64,000 nucleotides of DNA. Origin: Parietaria judaica. Its lineage: Eukaryota; Streptophyta; Magnoliopsida; Rosales; Urticaceae. Shown here piece by piece: positions 33,472 to 46,301 of this stretch; the first letter of the stretch is position 1, and the number at the start of each line of letters is the position of its first letter. The stretch covers positions 9,586,001-9,650,000 of the forward strand of contig OX940863.1 in the NCBI GenBank assembly GCA_954871525.1. The letters run 5' to 3'. Under the pieces are notes generated by a model that worked only from the letters and a program-made list of their open reading frames with translations, was not told the DNA's origin and did not search any database. The position numbers were made by a program, and so were the translations under genes.

Positions 33472-36400
33472 ACGGTGAATGAGATCGAGAATGGACAGCA
33501 ACAATACTGACTAAATCAAACATATTACTTATATATTATTAAAATGATGAAATTTCATCGTAATTCTATTCCCGCCATAGCATAACACGTTAATCGATTT
33601 GCTCTTCTTTCAAAATAATCACTATTCACTATCTCTGTGTTGTTTGCAGCTTCACCGATTTGCGTGAGCTTTAAGTCCCATTTTACTATCATGGAGCTTT
33701 CTCCAAGAAAACATATATATATATAATTAATTATATTTTACTTTACTTCATATTTACTCACAATATGATATCTAAGATTCTTCATTTATAGAATTTATGT
33801 CTTTTTTGGCTTCTTCCTAACATCATTGCGACACTCGTACGCTAGCTTAGCTTTCTCCAAGAATCCGAAAAAAAAAAGAAGCAGAATTACAAATTTGTTT
33901 TCTTAATTTAAATTTATACGTTCTATCTATACGTGTTGGGTTAGGAATTAAATCATGATTTAATACGTGTTGGACACAAATTAGTAATTATAAAAATCTA
34001 TGCTCGCTTTCTATTTATATTACGTACTCTTAATCGTACAAGTTAAGTTACACTCACGAGTTGTGATAATAATATGTACTAGGATTTAAGGTATGTATAT
34101 ATCATGATTTCCAATGATTGTTTTCTATAATATTTGCCACATGTAATGTAATTAACAAAACCAAGAAGGAAAAACAATACTATGAATTATGTAAGTTCAA
34201 ATCGGACTGAGCCGTGGCGTAGATGTAAGTTCGCTACGGCAAATTACGTTTTTTAAGCCTCTCGAATTTAAAGTTTTATCATTTTAACTTTTTGTATTTG
34301 TTTTTATGCCTTCTTCTCCAAAATTCCATTGAGCTTATCGTTCTTTTTTTTTTCTTTTTTTTTTTCATCCTCTTCTTATTCTCGTTTTCTTTATATTGAA
34401 GTGAGTAAAATGTTATGGCGTGAGTAAATTTCGAGTGAGAAAGGTGTTCCAAACAAAACTCATGCTTCATCGTGGGGTTTTTGTTTTTAACAGAATTTCA
34501 ATGTTTAAAAGCTCAAACCTTGAATTTTCAAATTTATATTATTGTTTAGATTAGAAAAAAACAATTATTCATACATTCATGTTGTGTATTTCTAGTCACA
34601 AGTATATGATAAAATCCCTGGTATATTGACAAGAATTTCTTTTGCATGAGTGCGGGCCAAAAAAATTCATCGGGTAGGGACTGTCTTATGAAATTGTCTT
34701 TTGACTCTCAAAATTGATACGTGACATTTTTACATGAATCTCTACATAATTCTTTTCAAAATTCTATTTTGGTTAGAAATTTGATTTTTTTTCTTTTTAA
34801 AATCTATGATATTATTTTAAATTTTGAATATTATTATCTAAAAATAATTCATCGATATACCTATCAATTTTTTTTAATTATTTTTTAGTAAAAGATCGAG
34901 GCCCGACATCTTGCAATGTGATCTCGAATCCCAATTAGATTGGCACCCAAAAACACAAAATAAGAAACGGGACTCTGAATAAGATAGATACCTAACAATT
35001 TACAATGAGTTCATAAAATTGGATCGACAAAATCGGTATCAATTTTGTAAATTTTACAAACTTGATTAATATACCCGTCCCATCTTCGATATATTTGTTA
35101 ATTAGAGACGTGCTAGCGATTTGCGGTTTCTGAAATATCAAATTATAGGGTAACATTAACTCTTAAGCGTGTGGACACAAGCTTAGCCTTTCGGTGCGCT
35201 TTTCATCATGTCATTGTCTCTTCCGAGTTCTTATTCACCCACATTCATGACCCATGTGCTTCCTCTTCATATTTAACTATTTAAGTATTTTAGTATACAA
35301 TATTTTTTTTAAGCTATATATCTATTTTTTCTGTATAAATATTAATATCGTATATAGTTACCATATGTGGGACAAAAATCAGCAAAATAGTGAAAGATTA
35401 TGTCGTACGATTAGATTTTCAATGGTCATAATATGGCATTTTCACTTTTACTGTATAAAGAAAGCTGTTTTTCCGTACGCTTGAAGGCCAAATTATGCTT
35501 GTACAGTGTACTATAAAAATTCCTACACCTGCATTTCCTTTTTAGTCGTTTACTATATGAAATTTATGATTTTCCTTCCAAATTTCAAGCAAATTATATA
35601 TGATAATTTATTTCAATTATTCTGTGTTTGGCTCTTCCGATAAGAAATATAAAGAGTCGATGCGACAATTGCATTTTTGTGTCGAAATATGAGGATTATT
35701 TCCGCACTAAATTTCATATAAGAAAATCGTTACCTCTAGTTTGTTACGAAAGAAGCTATTTCCCCGCATCATTTTTAAATGAGAAGTGAAAATCCACATT
35801 ATTAACTACATTTTATTTTAGTTGCATCTGATCTCATCATATGTCAAAGCCTAAAAAACTATATAAACAAGACCCTTTGACATAAATCTTGATTATTAGC
35901 AGAAGCCATATCTTCTCCATAGTTTTGAATATACATTATAATTAAATTTTGAGTTCACGATCTTTCCATTATGCGCCAATAATGCCACAATAATTAGCTA
36001 TAGCCACATAATTGATACTGAGGATTTCAAGCTGATTGGATTTTATTTTGTTATATAAATATGACCTCAATTGTATATATCCTTCGCACGTGCAAAAGTG
36101 CGTGATCTACTGGTGCATAAGATTTGTTGAAGCGCTTGAATTTTTTAGTAGCTACGTTATGATGAAGCTAAGGCTTCAGGGAGACGAATCGTCTCCGGGT
36201 CGTCGTCGTGTGTTTAAATCGTTTGACTAATAATATATTTTATATAGACTTGGAATTAGTTTACTTATGTTAATCGTGATTGAAAATGAAACTCAAATAA
36301 GACTTGAGTTTTAATTTTGTTATTCGCGTGTCATGTAATATCTTAGACTTTCAATTTATAAAAGAGAAATAATGCATCTAATAAACTAATTTTACAAGAT

Positions 36401-37526
36401 TAATAATATAATGTTTCAAACAACCTAAATCATAAAACTGAAACACAAGTTTATGAAATACTACCCCCTTAATCAATTTAGGCATAATTATGTGTTATTT
36501 TGTTCTGGTGTTAGCATCGCGTTAATTGTAATTTTTTTTTTTTTATCATTTACTGTTAAGTGAACTCAACCCTCTAATCATGTCGTGTTTCATGTTTGAA
36601 TTTACATTTTTATTCACTTACTTCACATTTTTTTTACTTTATCCCGTCTCTTATCAGGATTCATATATTAAGTCCTAAGTTAAATGTTGAGAAATTATAT
36701 TTTCAGCTCAAAATATAAATTAAATTAAACAAAAAAGTAGATGGGTCGAGTATGGAGACAAAAAGTCAATGCAATTGATTGGAGGAAGATTAAATTCACA
36801 ATCTGTCTTCCACAAAAATTTGTTCATTTCTTCCTTGTTGTAACCATTTCCATCCAACTGTCTACCAAATTCAATTATTTTTGGACCTCCAAAGTCTAAA
36901 ATATAAGATAAGTAACAAAATAAATAAAAATAGCAAATTAGTATGTGAAAAATAAAATCGAATTAATTTGCAAAGATGATGAAGAATAAATTTTTGTATT
37001 AATTCGAAATACAAAACCAGCTCGTTTTATTAATCAGCAATAATTGCATGATTTCACCACTATGTCACACGTCCACATGCTTCGCACGTGCCTCGTCGTG
37101 TGTTGTCTTGAGCGGGTATTTAATAACACTAATATTTTACAAATAATAAAGCTGGCTTATATAATATATATATAATTTAGTCTATTAATGCGCGAATTTC
37201 ACTTATTTTATTTTTTAGTCGGGATTATATCACGTTTTTGTATTTACTCGTCTTCTTTTTTCACGTGACATATGTGGTCATTATTTTGATTTAATTATTT
37301 TTCACAGACCATCACAGTAAAAACAAAAAAACACACGCCGTAAAAAACTTCACCATAAACGATATTATAAAATTGTCAAAAAAATAAAATATTATTATGA
37401 GATATAATATTTTAGTGTATTGGTCGCTTATGGGATCGCTATTCAGCAAAGGGTCAGTGGGCCTATAACTGTTGGACTAAATCCAATTTTATAATTAATA
37501 CCCAAATAGTAAAGTAGAAATAGAAA
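33472..37526. other. AT-rich gene-free spacer
   Basis: About 4 kb with homopolymer runs and scattered repeat-like ends (for example around 34200), but no coding region, RNA gene or element with definable ends. Confidence 0.55.
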
Positions 37527-37535
37527 TAAATTACA
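37527..37535. repeat. Target-site duplication, left copy (TIR-MULE)
   Basis: TAAATTACA, repeated exactly at 39402-39410. Confidence 0.82.
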
Positions 37536-39401
37536 GAGAAAATTACGGCAAAAATACCTAATTTTTAGTCAACGTGGTTCCCGTGTACTCAATTTTTAAA
37601 ACTGGCGGCAAAAATACCCAACGTCCGTTGACCATGAATTTGGCATGAAAACGTTAATTTTTTCGTTAACATCCGCCATGTGTCCGTTAGCGGCAAAAAT
37701 ACCCAATTTTTTTTTTTGAAAAAAAATTATTATTTTTTCTTTACTTGATTAGTGATAATTACTTGAATTCCAAATACATGGAATAACACAAAAGTTTGTC
37801 AAAACATCAATTGATTTCTTAATGTGCTTGTATAAGCTACATTTGCTAATAAAAATCTTATTATTATGAGAAATTTTAAACATAGCATTACACAAAAGTC
37901 GATCATGATATCAATTATCAATTGTATATTAATTTGCTTGGAGAAACTAATTGTCAACTAAACCTAATCATGAATAAAACAATTACATAGTTAATTTAAT
38001 GTTGACAGTCAAACTTTAAACAAAAATCTAATCATATTGTTTTTGTTACATTTGACTATCTAAATATATAGCATGACATCTCAAATAAATATTATATAAT
38101 ATGCATATATATATATATATTATGGCCATTACTTATATTTTTATGTCTTTTTTTGGTCGGAACATACTTTGAAGTCTTATTTTGTTATCGGGGATACTTT
38201 TAGAGACGTTATTTAGCCGAGTTAATGTCTTCACATTGCTTCAAATTCTAAGTATTAACCGACTTAACATCTTCACCATTACCCTTTTCATTTGAAATTG
38301 ACCGTTTTAAATCGAATTAATACTGTCAATTAATGTCTCCGTATTGAAAAAAATGGCTTAAGAATATATGCCGGTTATAAAATATTATCAATAATCAATA
38401 GGGCTTGATTAGTAATAATTGGCTAAAAGACCTCCTTTGGGATCCCGTTAAAATCAATACCCTTAAATACCCTTGCTAAGAAACATGAATAGTGCCGAAG
38501 GAAGCTATGAAACACAATGAAAACCCACTTAAAGTCACTCTCCAAAAAAGCCCTCATCGAAGGCCGATCCAACGCCGCAAACCGCGTCCTCATTGGAGGC
38601 TGGACGCGCCCTCACGCGTGGTGTTTGTGCCGGACGCGCTACTTCACGCGCTCGCGCATCTGCTGACGTCATCGGGCTTACGTAAGCAATTTTGAGGGCG
38701 CGTAAGGAGGGCAGGAGATGCGTGGCTGCGCGTGGGGCTATGTGGCAGGGCCTGGGAGCGCGTGGTGGCTCGTGTGGGGCCGCCCGAGGTGCTCCCGGCC
38801 CACTTTAAGGGTTCCGGGAGCGTTTCGAGGCCATTCCTTGCAGAGTTTATGACTTTTTGAGTATCTTGATGTTTTTGGAAACATCTGGACACTTTATTTC
38901 GTGAAAACGGACTTCCGGTGAATATCTCGGACTAAAATTGACTTTATTTAATGCAAGAAAAATTAATTATATACTTTCCTTTTATTAATTTATTAAAAAC
39001 CAATAACTTAAAATACCCGTAACATTATGTTTAAAATTTCTCATAATAATAAGATTTTTATCAGTAAATGTAGCTTATATAAGCACATTAAGAAATCAAT
39101 TGATGTTTTGACTAACTTTTGTGTTATTCCATGTATTTGAAATTCAAGTAATTATCGCTAATCAAGTAAAGAAAAAAAATATAAATTTTAAAAAATTAAA
39201 ATAATTTTTTTTCAAAAAAAAAAAAAAAGTTTGGGTATTTTTGCCGCTAACGGCCACATGGCGGATGTTAACGAAAAAATTAACGTTTTCATGCCAAAGT
39301 CACGGTCAACGCATGTTGGGTATTTTTGCCGCCAATTTTAAAGGTTGGCTACACGGGAGGCACGTTGATCAAATATTGGATATTTTTGCCGTAATTTTCC
39401 C
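37536..39401. mobile_element. Non-autonomous TIR-MULE, 1866 bp, ~350-bp inverted ends
   Basis: The left arm (37536-37890) and the right arm (39020-39401) are inverted copies, beginning GAGAAAATTACGGCAAAAAT and, as reverse complement of the right end, GGGAAAATTACGGCAAAAAT. The exact 9-bp duplication fits Mutator-type insertion. Between the arms, AT-rich sequence surrounds a sharply GC-richer block at about 38490-38900 with many GCGC and ACGCG motifs, unlike the arms, so it may be captured DNA (Pack-MULE style). I see no transposase and no convincing gene. Confidence 0.82.
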
Positions 39402-39410
39402 TAAATTACA

Positions 39411-39911
39411 TAAAAGTATCATTTTTAATCTTAATATGAGATTTAGGGGTTGAAGTGATTCATTGTTTAAAATTAAGGGTTGTTATAGTAAAATAAATTA
39501 AGTATTTGAGATGAGGACGACATGTGAGGAAGATAAAGCTGTGTTATTTGTGTTATTCGCATTACTGGTGATTTGATTAGTTGAGTGATACGTCAGCTCA
39601 TCAAACAGTGGGACCATGCAACAACGTAGACATGTACGATATGACCACTTGTGTCATAGTCAACGATATGATATATATTATCCAGTGTTTAAGATTAGCG
39701 TACTACAATTTTTCGATTTTTATACACGAAAAATTGACGAACGGTAGCTTCTTCTTCGATTATCCATAAAAGATTAGAGACTACTTGCCGATGGAATATA
39801 AAAGGATAATGATTATCCATGAAAAATTCATCCAGAAGCTCAAGAAAATGATAAATTGCCGAATAATCGACAAGTTATATGACGAGAACGTGTACGTGGG
39901 TATTAGCATTA
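39411..39911. other. Short spacer
   Basis: No gene is supported. Weak open frames at 39581-40027 have no recognisable motif and no coding bias. Confidence 0.4.
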
Positions 39912-40540
39912 GGCCATCCCCGACCATGACACCAAATTTGGTGTTAAAATCACATCATTTTAGTGTAATTTTAACATTAAATTTTTCTTTCAACCTAATC
40001 ACAACACTAAATTTCATTTCACAGTAAAAAGAATATTCCTTATTATCATATTATCAAATAAAAATTCTTCCTATTATTGAATTTAGAGATAATTGTAGCA
40101 TAACTACTATACAATGTCGGTGACGTATACTCGATAATATTTTCGACGCACTCGGCGTTCTCGATGATGTCGGTGATGTACTCGGTGTTATCGGCGACAC
40201 ACTCGGCGTTGTCGATGATATAAGTGATGTACTAGGTGGTATCAATGACGCACTCGGCATTCTCGACGGTGTCGGTAACGTACTCGGCGGTGTCGGCGAC
40301 AATTAAATACTTCTATTACAATTAGTTTTATCAATAAATCATTATTAAATATTTATGCCGTAATTTAAAAAATAATAAAATATTATTACACCATTTTGCC
40401 GTTGTGAACAGTACCACATCATATATGATGCGGTACTGTGGCGCAAGCAAAAATTGCACTATTTTAGTGCAACTTTTGCCGTTGCATTGGGTGCATTAAG
40501 GACTGCATAATGGCGTTTTGCAGTCCCATTAGGGTTGCTC
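39912..40540. repeat. Possible Harbinger-type MITE with internal minisatellite
   Basis: TTA flanks both sides (39909-39911 and 40541-40543), as for PIF/Harbinger elements. The ends GGCCATCCCCGACC and, reverse-complemented, GAGCAACCCTAATG resemble that superfamily's ends but match each other poorly. Inside, 40131-40300 is a minisatellite (next entry). Confidence 0.4.
40131..40300. repeat. Minisatellite, alternating ~21/30-bp units
   Basis: Units begin CTCGGYGTT.TCG and contain GATGATGTCGGTGA-like blocks, six imperfect copies in a row. An open frame on the minus strand gives a Ser/Pro/Thr repeat, which is simply the translated minisatellite. Confidence 0.65.
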
Positions 40541-40543
40541 TTA

Positions 40544-43097
40544 AGCTTAATATTTGATGTTTAGTTTAGACTACTTTAGATACTGTCGTACGTACCTTCT
40601 CGGGCATTACCGCGAGCTTAATGTTTGGCCGCAGCGGCCATCACTGCACAATGCAGTTTGTGGGCTGTTATGGTAGCCAACTATAGACCGCGATGAATGG
40701 ACTTTTTTTTTTAACAATAAACAAAATATCTTTAAGTTATTTACATTAAGCGGATCTCGAATTCGTAAAAGGACCGGACCGGCCCTTGGCAAATTAAGAA
40801 CATCCGAATTCTGAAGGGCAAAATGTCCCCTCAACAAAAGGTTGGGTCTACACATCAGCACATTTAGATATATTGTCTCATCTAAATCTAAATTCTAAAC
40901 AACTTCACTTTTACAAGTGGACCACCAATCACTTTTATAGTTTGGAACTAACACTTAATAATTACATTATTGGGCTAAATCACTTTTCTTGTTTTCCATG
41001 GGGCATATATATTCTAAGGGTAATTTATATCTCCGAAATCGATCATGGTTCTACCAGTCCGATTTTGGTCAGAGAACCATACTTCTTTTGTCAAAATCTC
41101 GAAAGAAATATTTGATTGGCCAAGTTGATGATGCTCACGAGTCATGATTTAAATATTCGTTATACTAAAGGGGTTAACTTTCTAATGTTGAGGGACATAT
41201 GGTCGGAATCTGATTTTATAAGTATCGACCTTAATTTATGATCAATCATGCTTCCTCGACGAAGATGTCATAAAGTATTTAGGTTATTGTGCTACGACTT
41301 CGAGTTTAGATTTCACTAAACCTTCTCGAAAAAATTTTCCCCTTCAAATATTATCGAGAAATAAGGCTAAAAACACACGTGAGAATGGTTATTCTATATT
41401 TCAATCACATTAATAAACACACACACGAACAATCAATATTTTTCTTTTTTCTTTTTTCTTCTTTCATTTGCATAGGGCAATTATCCAGTGGAAAGGCCAT
41501 GCATTTTCCAACTAAGTAATGCCCAATTTGTGGAGGATAAAGGGATAGGCTTTATCATCCTCTCTTCTTCTTCTTCGAGTTGTTTTTTTTTTTAATTCCC
41601 TTTTACTTGATATCATCATCTGTTTGAGAAGTATGGGAAGGCAACAAAGTTGTCAATTTTATATTTGTCTCTTTTGAAACTAACACTAGTGTATAAGTGC
41701 GCAATGTATGTGTGGGAGAAATAGTGTCACGTTATCTATTCCTTATGTGGATTATGTTGCCACATATTATAAGATATGACCTTTTATTCACTTCACACCA
41801 TATCCCAAGCCCTACACCACGGTGACCCTACACAATCGCTTATATGTATGTTCTCAACTTGCCTTATCTATTTATTTCCATAATTATGATCACCTTCCAT
41901 TCCACGTCCGATAAGATAAGAATAGCTATTGAGATCAACTAGGGGTTTTCAACATTTATTTTTTTTCCTTCTCGACCGAGTTTGGAGTTTGGACACATCA
42001 CATGAGTGAATTACTTAAGACTATCTACCCGACCGGGGGACCCATATCGGACTAGTTGGGAGGGCGATGGACAAAGACCGAGCGTCATTGGAAGATCATC
42101 GGAGAAGAAAGAAGCTTGATTTAACTCAAATGAATAACAATTCTGCAAATGGTTAAAGTCCAATTCTTCTTATACGAAATTAAAAGACATCAGGGTAGAG
42201 ATGAGCACACCATTAGTTTAACATAGAAGGTCAAAATAAGGATATATTTATATATATACGCACATGTAACTAAACAACAGCCAAAATATAGAAATCATGG
42301 CCGTGTTATATTTATGTGCAAAAATATTGACTTTAGAATTCACTAAAAATGATTAGGTAGGAGGTACTTTTGGTGAAAAATCATTTTTAGATGTACTTGT
42401 GACCCTACGATATGTCATTTATCACCGGCCTAACAATATCTTTATTTCTTCCGAGTATAAATAATGACTTATTTGATTTTTATATATACCTATATTGTTA
42501 AATAAGAAGATGAGGATGACACGTAAGAAAATAAAAAGTGACTCGATCTTTGGGCACACAAAAAATGACCCAATGGACAGAATCATCGTGATTTGACTAC
42601 AATTTTCAAGTTGTTTTTGGCAATATATGATATATGAACTTGGATTGATGCATTTATGTATATATACGTGTATTGATATGCTCGTATTTTACGACGAGCA
42701 AATTAATATCAAGAAATTCACGCAACATTTAATTTGGTGGGTCCATATTAATATGAATCCAAACTTAGCGATTTAAAGGGGACATTTGCGGGTCATATAA
42801 GTGATCAACTCGCAGCCTCTTCGTTCGTGCCTTGTGATTTTACAAAGAAAATCCTATTGAGAAAAACAAGAGACGTTACAAATAAATAGTTAAAGAGATT
42901 ACATATGTATGTTAAAAATTGTTAGGTATTAAACCACAAATTTCACAACTATTGAGCTTGTATCTAAAGCACCAAACTTTATAATGAAGTTCTCAAATTG
43001 ATCATGACCTCTGTTTATTTATCTGCACGCCTCATATTGAACTTAATTAAATAATTGGAGATAAATACTTTACAGAGTATACACATAACTCAATAAT
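40544..43097. other. AT-rich gene-free spacer
   Basis: No gene found. The interval 41.45-41.95 kb is less AT-biased and has GATAAG/TTATC motifs but no long reading frame or clear fold. Confidence 0.5.
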
Positions 43098-43590
43098 CAT
43101 GGGTGAAAATAATACCCGGAAACCAGGTTAAAAACCATATCCTTGTCCGGATATCCAGATTCGGATTAGCACCAGATCGGATTCCGGGTTTTAGTTTTTT
43201 AAAATACGGATATCCGGAAAACCGGTTTTAAAACTAGGTTTTATATTTATTTTTTTTTCAAAAAAACATTTAGAGTATTTGATGTACGTTTTTTTTTTTT
43301 TATGCATTTTGATGCACTTTTTTGAGATTGGTATTTGATGTACGGTTTTGAGATAAGTATATGATGTACAGTTTTGATGGTGGTTGAGAGTGAGACAATG
43401 TACGTTTTTATATTTTTTATTATTGATCCGGATCCGGGTAAAAATCAAGATCCGGTTACAAACCTGGATCCGCTTTCTAAAACTGAATTCGGGTAAGTAG
43501 TTCTGGCTTTTAATAAATAAAAAATCCGGAGTTTAGGATCCGGATTTAGATAGCTAAAAAAATCAGATACTCGATCCGGTTTCAGCTCTA
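43098..43590. repeat. Degraded hAT-like element with CCGGATCC motifs
   Basis: The left end CATGGGTGAAA and the reverse complement of the right end TAGAGCTGAAA fit hAT ends loosely. Both sides are packed with CCGGATCC/CCGGTTT motifs, the same architecture as the hAT element at 25394. The flanking octamers do not match, so this is tentative. Confidence 0.4.
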
Positions 43591-44526
43591 TAACGTACAC
43601 GGTTCAATATTTTATTAAAAGAAGTAATACAAAATTAAATATTTTCTGAAAATTTCCAATTTTATTTCGAAAATGTATAATAGATATTTTCCAAATTCGA
43701 TAAATATTAGATAAAAGAGATCTAACGTGGCTACGCATATATATATATATTTATTTATATTGTCGGTCTTATCTTTTATTTTAGTGTGACATATATATAT
43801 ATTGCATTGTGCATGATCATGAACTTTGCTTAGACAATGTGGGGCTTTAACAAAAATCAGACATTTTAATTTATCGCCCAAAATAAATAAATAAAAGCAG
43901 CCATTATTTATTAGTATGAATATGATGGCCTGTGAAACAATGACTTTTCATTGAATTTATTTATTTTACACATCATTTTTTTTAATAATTTAATGTCAAC
44001 ATCATTTTTTTAATTTCATTTTGGTTCGACTCTTGACCCCTTTCACTTGTTTTATATAATATTTTAAAAACGATTGGTATTGCGTATTGGTTGCAAAATG
44101 TAATATCGATTATCGACTATATTGATTTTAATTATACATCTTATCGTGCTACGACATTACATAATTATCTAGTTATCACTTATCATTTATGAAATATATA
44201 TTGGATAGCTACTTATAATTTAATACAAAATCTTGGACGTGACAATATTGATAGGGAATTCACTTTGTTATTGCAAAAATGAGAAAAGAAAACAATTTGA
44301 CAGTTCGATAGTCTTTTTTTTTTCTTTTTTTTTTTCATTTAATTTAAACACAAAGACGCCGTATCAAATTTACTCTTAAAAAACTTAAATCTTATTATTT
44401 GTTTTTTAATTAAAAACTATTTTGAACACTAATTATTGAGGTCAAAATTTAGTCGTAAATTCGGCTATAAACTCAGTAAGACTCTAGATTTATTTATATA
44501 TATTAAAAAAATTATAGAACTTTTAA

Positions 44527-44534
44527 GTTTTATC
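44527..44534. repeat. Target-site duplication, left copy (hAT-like)
   Basis: GTTTTATC; the right copy at 46294-46301 is CTTTTATC (7 of 8 identical). Confidence 0.55.
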
Positions 44535-44902
44535 CAAGGTTTAAAATGCCACTTGCCGATTTCGTTTCGCATTTTCCGTTTTACGGATATATCGCTTGCC
44601 GATGGGTATGTCGATGGGCAAATATTAAAAAAAGGCATGCCGCATACCGCATATACCGCACTTTTCGCATGGGCATACCGCATGCCGATGGGGTTTTCGA
44701 CGGATGTTTTATAAAAAATATTTGAGTATTTAAGCAAGATATTTATGCAGGTTCAAAACTACATATTTAATAAATACAAGACATAATTGTATACAACAAA
44801 ACACATTTGTAACTTAAATATGTAGGTGAAATGTATAATATTAAGTCACTTTATTAGTTTAAGTGTATAATATTAAGTCAAATTATTATGTGAAGTGAAT
44901 AT

Positions 44903-45602
44903 TGTTAAGGTCAGATTTGGTCAAATCTCTTCTTAACACCACCCTTTGTCGTTTGTGGAATAAACGACATAAAGCGAGAGGAGGATTGCTTGAAGAACCC
45001 AAGCCCATGAAAGAATAAAAAAATTAAGGCCCAGCAAGCGAAGCCCACGAGAAGTCAGCATCCGATAAAGCCGGCCCAACATCTCGTCGCGAAAAGGGAA
45101 GTTCATCGAGGAAAAGCTCTTCGGGAAAGCCTAATCGCGTTAAAAGAGGAACTCATTCGAGATCGCGAGAAAGAAGGGAAGATTGGCTTATTCGGTTAAA
45201 GATTTCGTGGGATATGCAACGCAAAATAAGGAAGGTCAACAACGATCATAGCGATTCAGAAGGGAACCCTAGCAAGATTTGAGGAAAATTCTAGAAGACC
45301 TTCAAACCTATAAATACGAATGTAAACCTAGCATAAAGGGAGAGATTTTTTTCCAGTATTCAGTACCCATTATTATCGTGAGTTTGAGAGAATAAATCCT
45401 TGAGTCTTCGAGTTCGTTTATTCATAACATTCTCGATCTCCCAAGGGTTAGAGTGTGTAATCTTCGATTGTCCAAGCTATCAAACGGAAGAAACCGGGTC
45501 CTCTCGGAATCATAATAAATCAGAGATATTCGTATTGTCCATAATTATTTAATTATTTCGATTATCTTTGTGACTGCACGGCGGTACAAATCGCCCTCTA
45601 CA
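44903..45602. mobile_element. Solo LTR, 700 bp, nested in hAT-like element
   Basis: It starts TGTTAAGGTCAGA and ends CGCCCTCTACA, with the exact 5-bp duplication AATAT at 44898-44902 and 45603-45607. A TATA-like CTATAAATACG near 45309 fits a U3 promoter. It is less AT-rich than its surroundings, has no internal genes, and is unrelated by eye to the solo LTR at 32144. Confidence 0.8.
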
Positions 45603-45841
45603 AATATGTATGTTAATTAAGTGTGTAATATTAAGTGAATATGCATGTTAATTGTATATGTATGTTAACAAATTTAATCTTAGTTGAAGTGTATAATATT
45701 AAATGAATATGTATATTAAGTGTATATGTATGTTAGGTGAAGTTAATATGTATGTTAAGTGTATAATATTAAGTTAAATTATTAGGTGAAGTGTATGTGT
45801 ATGTTAAGTGTGAATGTGTGATATTAGTTGAATAACAAAAA

Positions 45842-45884
45842 GTCCCACATTGATAGATGACAAGAGTTTGGTGATGTTTATATA
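45842..45884 (+). promoter_or_regulatory. USE + TATA arrangement like plant U-snRNA promoters
   Basis: GTCCCACATTG (45842-45852) matches the plant upstream sequence element RTCCCACATCG at all but one position. TTTATATA (45877-45884) follows after a 24-base gap, the spacing reported for pol III-type U-snRNA genes. Downstream lies a GC-rich palindrome (CCGTCCGGCCGGACGG) and then a T run near 46046. It lies inside transposon sequence, and similar motifs are common in plant LTRs, so an actual RNA gene is unproven. Confidence 0.35.
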
Positions 45885-46301
45885 TCAAATATTAGGGACA
45901 AGGGCTTGGTCCATTTGGGTCATAGGATTTTGTGGATGGGGGAGGACTCACACAAATGTTACACCACGCGCGCGCCACTGTCCGCCGTCCGGCCGGACGG
46001 GGCGGGGTGGGGTGGGGTGGGGTGCTCTTGTGTGAGTATAATTATTTTTGCCAAAAGTTTAATTGGTATTTTTGCTGAAATCTACCAGAAATTTAATTTT
46101 TTTGCGTAATTCCAACCATTTTTCGCACATTTTACACACAAAAACGAAAAACAAAATTCCATCCACGTGTCCATGCGAATTTCGCGAAAAATGGTAAAAA
46201 TCCAGCGAAACGACGAGGCTTTCGTTTCGCATACCTCCGAAAAACGAAAACCGGCACGAATTTCGCTCGGTTTTCGCGACATTTCACACCTTGCTTTTAT
46301 C

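Larger units (their letters stand above)
44535..46293. mobile_element. hAT-like element carrying a nested solo LTR
   Basis: The left end CAAGGTTTAAAATG and the reverse complement of the right end CAAGGTGTGAAATG match at 12 of 14 positions, with a 7/8 octamer duplication outside. Subterminal parts are rich in CGAAA/TTTCG or CCGATG motifs. A 700-bp solo LTR is inserted at 44903-45602, surrounded by tandem GTGTATAATATTAAGT-type repeats (44820-44900 and 45603-45840). No transposase remains. Confidence 0.6.

Noticed and set aside
40054..40302. Ser/Pro/Thr-rich minus-strand protein
   Set aside because: It is the translation of a minisatellite whose units are multiples of three.
43090..43598. Firm hAT call for the CCGGATCC-rich element
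   Set aside because: The flanking octamers (TCAATAAT and TAACGTAC) do not match, so it is kept only as a tentative degraded repeat.
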